Below, piece by piece: positions 1-4,699 of a stretch of DNA of 5,872 nt. Positions within the stretch are counted from its first letter, which is position 1. Each line of letters begins with the position of its first letter. The translations under genes and the position numbers were made by a program. Origin of the DNA: Alphaproteobacteria bacterium (lineage in GTDB: Bacteria > Pseudomonadota > Alphaproteobacteria > Reyranellales > Reyranellaceae); the NCBI GenBank assembly GCA_013290035.1, contig JABCYT010000253.1:1-5872 (forward strand), written 5' to 3'. Below the pieces are notes generated by a model. It was not told where the DNA came from, searched no databases, and saw nothing but the letters and a program-made list of their open reading frames with translations.

Positions 1-30
1 GCGGAATGGCTGAAGACGGCGAGGCTGTAG
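1..30 (+). CDS. C-terminal end of an upstream gene (partial)
   Basis: Reading from base 1 in frame gives AEWLKTARL followed by TAG at 28-30. Eight of the nine sense codons end in G, matching the strong G/C third-position bias of the real genes here. The competing frame (stop TGA at 39-41, overlapping the next ATG as TGATG) has many A/T-ending codons and looks less like coding sequence. If correct, this gene ends 10 bases before the next start, so the two would be in one operon. Ten codons are too few to say what the product is. Confidence 0.35.
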   Translation, partial: AEWLKTARL

Positions 31-33
31 GAG
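29..33 (+). promoter_or_regulatory. Ribosome binding site that decides the M81 gene start
   Basis: AGGAG lies 7 bases before ATG at 41 but only 4 bases before the in-frame GTG at 38. The spacing favours the ATG. The site overlaps the probable stop codon of the upstream gene, which suggests coupled translation. Confidence 0.6.
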
Positions 34-40
34 TCGGGTG

Positions 41-1561
41 ATGGCGTACCGCGTCCTGATCGCGCAGTTCATGCACGAGACCAACACCTTCTCGAAACTG
101 CCGACCACGCTGGACGACTACCGCAAGCGCTGGCTGATCGAAGGCGAGGCGATGGTGCCGCGCTTCACCGGCACGAAGAACGAGATCGGCGGCTACATCG
201 ATTCGGTGAAGAAATACGGCTGGCAACCGGCGTGGGCAGGTGCCGCCAACGCCACGCCCTCGGGCAAGCTCACGCGGGAATGCTGGGAGACGATCCGCGA
301 CATGATCGTCAACGCGACCATGAAAGCCGGCAAGCTCGACGGCATCTGCCTGTCGCTGCATGGCGCCATGGTGAGCGAGACCGAGGACGATGCCGAGGGT
401 GCGTTGCTCGAGCGGCTGCGCCGCGTGGTCGGACCGGGCGTGCCGATCGTGGCGACGCTCGACCTGCACGCCAACGCCACCACGCGCATGGCGAAGAACG
501 CCAATGCGCTGGTGAGCTATCGCACCTATCCGCACATCGACGGCTACGAGCGCGCCGTACAGGCCGCGGCCTTGGTGCAGGAGGCGATGGAAGGCCGGAA
601 GAAGCCGCGCTGCCTCTTGGTGCAGCCCGCCATGCTGGAAGGCGCCGAGCACGGCCGCACCACCCAGCCCGGCCTGATGCTCGACCTGTTGGCCAAGGCC
701 GATGCCTTCGAGAAGGAGCCCGGCATCGACGTGGTCAGCATCCAGGCCGGCTTCACCTGGGCCGACATCCCTTATACCGGCCCGTCGGTGGCGGTGAGCC
801 ATGAGCCTGGCGCCGAAGCGCGGGCCAGGGCGATCGCGCACGAGCTGATCGACGAGATCTGGCGGCGGCGCGACGAAGGAGCGGCGACCTACTACCGGCC
901 GATCGCCGACGGCATCGCCGCGGCGCGCGCCGGCATCGGCAAGAAGGGACCGCTGGTCATCGCCGACGGCACCGACAATCCGGGCGGCGGCGGCTACAAC
1001 GACACGACGCCCGTCCTGCAGGCGCTTCTGGACGCCGGCATCGAGAACGTGGCCTTCGGCACGATCTACGATCCGGCGGCGGTGCAGCAGGCGACCAAGG
1101 CGGGCGTGGGAGCGACGATCGAGGTCAGCCTGGGCGGCCACACCGATCCTTCGATGGGCGCGCCGGTGCAGGCGGAAGCCGTCGTCAAGATGCTGTCGGA
1201 TGGCACTTTCAGAAACGACGGGCCGATGAATGCCGGCGTTGAAACCTCGATGGGACCGACCGCGGTGCTGCGCATCGGCGGCGTCGACGTGGTGACCATC
1301 TCCAGCCGTATCCAGACCATCGACCTGCAGGTCTTCCTGAGCCAGGGCATCGACCCGACCGCCAAGAGCGTGCTGGTGGTGAAGAGCGTGCAGCACTACC
1401 GCGCCGCCTATGCCCCGATCGCCCGCGAGATCGTGCTGGTCGATTCGGGCGGCATCTGTTCCCCCGACATCAGCCGCTTGAACTTCACCAAGCTGCGCCG
1501 GCCGATCTGGCCGCTCGACGGTGTCAACGATCCTTATTCGGGAACCGCAAGGCGCGTCTAG
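41..1561 (+). CDS. M81 family metallopeptidase (MlrC / microcystinase C-like)
   Basis: This is a 506-residue protein, a normal length for the M81 (MlrC, DUF1485) family of zinc-dependent hydrolases. The named member, MlrC, cleaves linearised microcystin fragments; most members act on unknown peptide or amide substrates. Visible motifs, numbered from the ATG, are HETNTF (12-17), SLHGAM (105-110), DLHAN with D141 and H143, YPHIDGYERA with H165, and DNPGGGG (312-318). An SVQHYRAAY segment (449-457) sits in the C-terminal MlrC_C region. D141-x-H143 followed by H165 matches the zinc-ligand spacing I recall for MlrC. There is no signal peptide, so it is probably cytoplasmic. I chose ATG 41 over the overlapping GTG at 38 because of the AGGAG spacing. 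It seems to follow an upstream gene closely and is followed after 25 bases by a membrane TPR-like gene. Family assignment is firm. The substrate is unknown, and microcystin should not be assumed. Confidence 0.93.
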   Translation: MAYRVLIAQFMHETNTFSKLPTTLDDYRKRWLIEGEAMVPRFTGTKNEIGGYIDSVKKYGWQPAWAGAANATPSGKLTRECWETIRDMIVNATMKAGKLDGICLSLHGAMVSETEDDAEGALLERLRRVVGPGVPIVATLDLHANATTRMAKNANALVSYRTYPHIDGYERAVQAAALVQEAMEGRKKPRCLLVQPAMLEGAEHGRTTQPGLMLDLLAKADAFEKEPGIDVVSIQAGFTWADIPYTGPSVAVSHEPGAEARARAIAHELIDEIWRRRDEGAATYYRPIADGIAAARAGIGKKGPLVIADGTDNPGGGGYNDTTPVLQALLDAGIENVAFGTIYDPAAVQQATKAGVGATIEVSLGGHTDPSMGAPVQAEAVVKMLSDGTFRNDGPMNAGVETSMGPTAVLRIGGVDVVTISSRIQTIDLQVFLSQGIDPTAKSVLVVKSVQHYRAAYAPIAREIVLVDSGGICSPDISRLNFTKLRRPIWPLDGVNDPYSGTARRV

Positions 1562-1575
1562 CGTTCCTTCTATGC

Positions 1576-1580
1576 GGAGG
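1576..1580 (+). promoter_or_regulatory. Ribosome binding site that decides the TPR-like gene start
   Basis: GGAGG lies 6 bases before GTG at 1587. The alternative ATG at 1572 has no purine-rich site upstream of it, and the GGAGG falls inside the reading frame that would start there. GTG 1587 is therefore the better start. Confidence 0.65.
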
Positions 1581-1586
1581 CCTCGC

Positions 1587-2336
1587 GTGAACCTGTCTAC
1601 CCAGCAATTGGTACGGTACGGCGCTTTGGGCGCGGTGGCCGTCGTGGTGGCCAGCGCGGCCTATCTCCTGGATCGCAGCCCGACTGCAGGTCCGGCGACG
1701 ACTGCCGACGACGCCAACCCGCCCGCCGCCGCCACGCCGCGCGTTGCCGCCAAGCCGGCTACCACCTCGGCCGCGCCGACCGCCAACCCCGACGAGCCGG
1801 CTGTGCCGAATGCGGCTCAGACCGACCAGGTGGCGCGGCTTCTGGGCGACGCCCGCCGCCTCGCTGCGGACGGAAAATTCGACGAAGCCAAGGCGGCTCT
1901 CGACAAGGCCGACGCGGTGATGCCGGGTTCCGACGATACGGCAGCCGCCCGGCGCGAGATCGCCGCCCTGAGCACGCCGCAAGGCCAGATGACGACGCAA
2001 CTCGCCCGCGCCCGCGCGGCGATCGCGCAGAACGATGCCGCCGCGGCGAACAAGGCGCTGGCCGAGGCCGAAAAGATCAACCCTCAGGCGCCCGAGATCG
2101 GCCAGCTGCGCCAGGCCTTGCAGGAGGGGCAGCAGAAGGAAACGCATCGCAACAGCCGCGTCGTCGAGCTGCTGACGACCATGCGCGAAGCGATCGCGCG
2201 CCACGACTTCGCTGCGGCCGACGGTGCGCTCAACGAAGCGGCGCGGATCGATGTCCGCGATCCGGCAGTGGATCAGGCGAGGATCGAGCTCACCCGCGCC
2301 CACGACGCCGACCGAAAGAGCAAAGCCGAACGGTAG
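1587..2336 (+). CDS. Single-pass membrane protein with TPR-like repeats, function unknown
   Basis: The protein has 249 residues when started at GTG 1587, chosen for its GGAGG site; ATG 1572 would add five residues, and an in-frame GTG at 1521 would overlap the previous gene. From the N-terminus there is a short tail, a hydrophobic segment at about 8-28 (LVRYGALGAVAVVV onward), and a Pro/Ala/Thr-rich linker to about 77. Three related helical units follow, at about 82-128, 139-179 and 192-235. Each has an A-x(n)-[GN]-[KD]-[FA]-x-x-A core followed by an Asp/Asn-Pro-type turn, as in tetratricopeptide repeats; equivalent positions are 53 and 57 residues apart. An arginine before the membrane segment and none just inside its far end weakly suggest the repeats face the periplasm. 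Such domains usually bind other proteins. The gene follows the M81 gene by 25 bases and is probably cotranscribed. I do not recognise the specific family. Confidence 0.82.
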   Translation: MNLSTQQLVRYGALGAVAVVVASAAYLLDRSPTAGPATTADDANPPAAATPRVAAKPATTSAAPTANPDEPAVPNAAQTDQVARLLGDARRLAADGKFDEAKAALDKADAVMPGSDDTAAARREIAALSTPQGQMTTQLARARAAIAQNDAAAANKALAEAEKINPQAPEIGQLRQALQEGQQKETHRNSRVVELLTTMREAIARHDFAAADGALNEAARIDVRDPAVDQARIELTRAHDADRKSKAER

Positions 2337-2351
2337 GATCGACGACGCGGA

Positions 2352-2726
2352 CTACACGCCGGGGCGCGCGGCCAGGCAGTTGTACAAGCTGACCAGGATG
2401 GCGGTCTTGTTTTCTATCGCGAATCGAATGTTCGGCGCGTAGCCCGCCGGGCAGGCGGTGAACATCCAGCCGTCGGAGAGATCGCTCGCTGCAGCGGGGC
2501 CGAACCACGCACCCGGCGGGACGTCGCGCTCGACGACGTGCTGGTCGGCGAACGCCATGAACAGGATGCTGATCGGCCGGTCGCAGCTATTGCGGGTGCC
2601 GAACGCGCCGCCGGCCCGGCCCCACTCCGTGCAGGCCTCCATGTGCGCCTTGACCTGCTGGGCTGCCGCATTGCCCGCCGCCAGCAGCGCAAGAGCACAC
2701 GCCAGCAGGCAGCACCGCACGGTCAT
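2352..2726 (-). CDS. Small secreted four-cysteine protein, function unknown
   Basis: The protein has 124 residues starting at ATG 2726-2724. Upstream in-frame starts exist, but this one puts a classic signal peptide at the N-terminus: MTVR, then a Cys/Leu/Ala core, then GNAAA-QQ with likely cleavage near residue 22. The start overlaps the stop of the dioxygenase gene as ATGA with no clear ribosome binding site of its own, so translation is probably coupled. The mature part is about 100 residues with four cysteines (C32, C48, C92, C117), enough for two disulfides in the periplasm. It also has a central VPPGAWFG turn, a WMFTACPAGYAPN segment and a C-terminal SLYNC motif. It resembles short uncharacterised exported proteins of alphaproteobacteria with a C-P-x-G-Y-x-P pattern, but I cannot give it a role. 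It ends 15 bases from the convergent TPR-like gene. Confidence 0.8.
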   Translation of the reverse strand: MTVRCCLLACALALLAAGNAAAQQVKAHMEACTEWGRAGGAFGTRNSCDRPISILFMAFADQHVVERDVPPGAWFGPAAASDLSDGWMFTACPAGYAPNIRFAIENKTAILVSLYNCLAARPGV

Positions 2727-3775
2727 GACGGCTTGGCGCGGAAGAACGTCGTCAGCACGAAGCGGCGACCGCGAGTCACCGGCAAGGCGCGGTGCAGGAG
2801 CGAGCACGAGAACACCGCGGCGGCGCCGGTCGGCGGACTGACCTTGAGGCCGGCATATTCGGGGAACACCAGCTCGCCGCCCTCGAAATCGTCGTTGAGG
2901 TTCAATGAGACGGCGAAGGCGCGATCGGCGGTGGTGGGCGCGCCGTTATCGCGATGGGCGCCGAAGAAATGCTTTCCTTCGAGGCTGTAGGACAACACGA
3001 CATGGGAGTCGAAGGTGAACCCGCGGTCGAAAGCGAACCCCTTGGTGAGCTCGGCGCCGATGCGGTAGGCCAGCCGGTCGGAGATGGCCTTCTGCATCAT
3101 CGGCTCGACCACGGTGTAGTCCTCGGTCTGCTTGAGATGCGAGACGTTGACGTTGCCGTAGCGGCTCGAGACACCGCTGTCCTTGTGGTCGCCCTTTTTC
3201 CACAGACGAATCAGCTGGGTGCAGAACTCGAGTTCGAACACGCGCGGCAGCACCAGGACGGGGGCCATCGGCGTCCGCACGACCTGGTCGGCGGCGCCGT
3301 CGGCGCGAACGGACGCTGCCGTGGCGTCCATCGCTTCGGCCGCGGCCGGCAGGGCGCGGCTGTCGAAGGTCGCGGCGATCCGCTGGTTGGGATCGAGCAC
3401 GATCACTCGCATGCGCAGGCAGCCGCCCGGACCGAAGCCGATGCCGCCCTGCGCGAGCAGGGCGGGCAGGAACTTCCCCTCGACATCGCAAAGCAGCAGG
3501 GGTGTTTCGGCCGACCCGCCCAGCTTGGCCCACGGCCCCGCTGCGGCGGCGACGTCGTTGCCGGCGACCACGATGGGCGTCACCGAGGAGGTCTCGCAGG
3601 CCGCGATCAGGGCGGCGAATTGACCGGCGTCGAGATTGCCGAGGTCGTCGACCGCGAGCAAAGCGACGGGATTGCCGGTGAATGACCAGATGAACTTGCG
3701 CAGCTTGCCGTCGAGGCCCGGCAGCGCGAAATCGGGAACGCGATCACCGGGACGAAGGCTGAGCGCGTTGGTCAT
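2723..3775 (-). CDS. Redoxin-like / prolyl-4-hydroxylase-type 2OG-Fe(II) dioxygenase fusion
   Basis: This is a 350-residue two-domain protein. Residues 1 to about 155 look like a peroxiredoxin/AhpC-TSA fold: GDRVPDFALPGLDG (10-23), a strand GNPVALLAVDD where the active site loop would follow, then LLLCDVEGKF and RVIVLDPNQRIAATF. The loop lacks the usual T-x-x-C catalytic motif, so it is probably not a working peroxidase. Residues about 170-350 form a P4Hc-type double-stranded beta-helix: the iron triad is H274-x-D276 and H328, and R338, ten residues after the distal His, would bind the 2-oxoglutarate carboxylate. Members hydroxylate proline or other side chains, or small molecules, using O2, Fe(II) and 2-oxoglutarate. 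No signal peptide, so cytoplasmic. The start gives the canonical redoxin N-terminus, though its ribosome binding site is weak. It begins 25 bases after the tRNA and overlaps the small secreted gene at its stop. The substrate is unknown. Confidence 0.92.
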   Translation of the reverse strand: MTNALSLRPGDRVPDFALPGLDGKLRKFIWSFTGNPVALLAVDDLGNLDAGQFAALIAACETSSVTPIVVAGNDVAAAAGPWAKLGGSAETPLLLCDVEGKFLPALLAQGGIGFGPGGCLRMRVIVLDPNQRIAATFDSRALPAAAEAMDATAASVRADGAADQVVRTPMAPVLVLPRVFELEFCTQLIRLWKKGDHKDSGVSSRYGNVNVSHLKQTEDYTVVEPMMQKAISDRLAYRIGAELTKGFAFDRGFTFDSHVVLSYSLEGKHFFGAHRDNGAPTTADRAFAVSLNLNDDFEGGELVFPEYAGLKVSPPTGAAAVFSCSLLHRALPVTRGRRFVLTTFFRAKPS

Positions 3776-3800
3776 CGGAGTCCGGCGTGGGCCAAGGAAA

Positions 3801-3875
3801 TGGTGGGCGCTGTAGGGATTGAACCTACGACCCCACCCGTGTGAAGGGTGTGCTCTCCCGCTGAGCTAAGCGCCC
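3801..3875 (-). tRNA. tRNA-Val, anticodon CAC
   Basis: The - strand folds into a complete 75-base cloverleaf. The acceptor stem GGGCGCT (3875-3869) pairs with AGCGCCC (3811-3805). The D stem is GCTC/GAGC, the anticodon stem CACCC/GGGTG with loop TTCACAC, and the variable loop has five bases. The T stem is GTAGG/CCTAC with loop TTCAATC. The discriminator is A and the CCA end is encoded at 3803-3801. The anticodon CAC is at 3843-3841 and reads GUG, a heavily used Val codon in this G/C-biased window. A strong-looking promoter lies just upstream, and the dioxygenase gene starts 25 bases downstream with no terminator between them. Confidence 0.97.
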
Positions 3876-3885
3876 GGAAGGGGCG

Positions 3886-3914
3886 CGTATAGGGCCTGCC
3901 AGCCCACCCGTCAA
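3886..3914 (-). promoter_or_regulatory. Predicted sigma-70 promoter of tRNA-Val
   Basis: On the - strand TTGACG (3914-3909, five of six consensus bases) is followed after exactly 17 bases by TATACG (3891-3886). The -10 ends about ten bases before the mature tRNA, allowing a very short leader. The bases after the -10 read CGCCCC. A GC-rich discriminator of this kind is typical of stable-RNA promoters under stringent control, which is an inference here. The same promoter may also serve the two genes downstream of the tRNA. Confidence 0.65.
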
Positions 3915-3944
3915 CATGAGGCCCGTCAACATGAGCCCGTCAAC
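3907..3944 (-). repeat. Short tandem repeat carrying three TTGACG boxes
   Basis: The + strand unit CCCGTCAACATGAG(G) occurs at 3907-3921 and 3922-3935, with a partial third copy CCCGTCAAC at 3936-3944. The offsets are 15 and 14 bases. On the - strand each copy holds GTTGACGGG. The copy nearest the tRNA supplies the predicted -35 box; the most distal copy contains the TGA stop of the HAD phosphatase gene (3942-3940). Confidence 0.85.
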
Positions 3945-4641
3945 CGGCGGCAATCCGGCCCAGGGCCGCGGGCAGGGCATCGAAGCGGTCGATGACGGCT
4001 TCGGCGCCCAGTTCGCTGGCGGGCTTGGCCGTATAGCCCCAGCTCACCAGCACCGCCGGAAGCCCGCCGCGATGGGCCGCCTCCACGTCGTGGATGGAAT
4101 CGCCGATCATGACGGCGCGCGCCCGATTGCCGCCGATCTTGTCGATCAGCTGCAGGATGTGGCGCGGGTCGGGCTTGCGCACCGTGAAGGTGTCGGCACC
4201 GGCCACGTCGGCGATCGGCGGCATGAGTTTCAGGCCTTGCAGGATCATGCGGGCGGATTTTTCGAACTTGTTGGTGCAGACGCCCTGGCGCAGGCCCAAC
4301 CGATCGAGCCGGGCCACCACCTCGGCCACGCCGTCGAACGCCGTCGTGTAGCGCACCGGATCCTTCTCGTAGTAGCTCACGAACTCGCGGGTGACGGCGC
4401 TCGCCTCGGTGTCGTCGAGGGTGCGGCCGTTCTTGGCGAAGGCCCGGCGCATGGTGATCTTGCTGCCCTCGCCCATGAAGATCCGGGCGTCCTCGTCGCT
4501 GATCGGCGGCAGGCCGTGGTCGGCCAGGACGCGGCTTATGGCCTCGCGCATGTCGCGGGCGCTGTCGATCAGGGTGCCGTCGAGGTCGTAGATCACGGTG
4601 TCGAAGCGGGTGGCGATGAGATTGTCGGCATTGGGGTGCAT
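3940..4641 (-). CDS. gph: HAD-superfamily phosphatase, phosphoglycolate phosphatase-like
   Basis: The protein has 233 residues, the usual size for Gph-type HAD hydrolases, which remove phosphate from 2-phosphoglycolate formed in DNA end repair or by Rubisco oxygenation. All four HAD motifs are present. Motif I is DLDGTLIDS, with nucleophile D19 and acid/base D21. Motif II is VCTNK with T123, motif III RKPDP with K156, and motif IV MIGDSIHDVEAA with D181 and D185 for magnesium. Residues about 25-95 form the helical cap, which sets substrate choice. It has no signal peptide and is cytoplasmic. AAGGAG lies 5 bases before the ATG. The stop codon sits inside a short tandem repeat just upstream of the tRNA. 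It is divergent from glmU with 58 bases between starts. The HAD fold is certain. The phosphoglycolate assignment is likely but could equally be another small phosphate ester, since related phosphatases share these motifs. Confidence 0.9.
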   Translation of the reverse strand: MHPNADNLIATRFDTVIYDLDGTLIDSARDMREAISRVLADHGLPPISDEDARIFMGEGSKITMRRAFAKNGRTLDDTEASAVTREFVSYYEKDPVRYTTAFDGVAEVVARLDRLGLRQGVCTNKFEKSARMILQGLKLMPPIADVAGADTFTVRKPDPRHILQLIDKIGGNRARAVMIGDSIHDVEAAHRGGLPAVLVSWGYTAKPASELGAEAVIDRFDALPAALGRIAAG

Positions 4642-4646
4642 GCAAT

Positions 4647-4652
4647 CTCCTT
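4647..4652 (-). promoter_or_regulatory. Ribosome binding site of the HAD phosphatase gene
   Basis: AAGGAG (4652-4647 on the - strand) lies 5 bases before ATG 4641 and is the clearest such site in the window. It confirms this start. Confidence 0.75.
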
Positions 4653-4699
4653 AGCATATCCGCCTTGCAGGACCGCCAGCCGCATGGCATCGGACGGGC

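Noticed and set aside
1524..2303. A 259-codon - strand open frame opposite the TPR-like gene.
   Set aside because: It is Arg/Gly-rich with no motifs. The + strand frame has a clear membrane segment, a repeat pattern and a good ribosome binding site.
2697..2726. LLAC at residues 7-10 of the small secreted protein, which resembles a lipobox.
   Set aside because: The cysteine is too close to the N-terminus to leave a hydrophobic core before it. A later AAA-Q cleavage site fits an ordinary signal peptide better.
2954..3685. A 243-codon + strand open frame opposite the dioxygenase.
   Set aside because: It is antisense to a gene with a complete iron and 2-oxoglutarate site; the composition is that of a shadow frame.
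3801..3875. The tRNA gene as an attachment site for an integrated element.
   Set aside because: There is no integrase, no duplicated tRNA 3' end elsewhere in the window, and no change in composition on either side.
4642..4699. Possible divergent promoters between the HAD gene and glmU.
   Set aside because: I found no -35/-10 pair with acceptable spacing on either strand. TATGCT on the - strand overlaps the ribosome binding site. Promoters may be present but cannot be called from this sequence.
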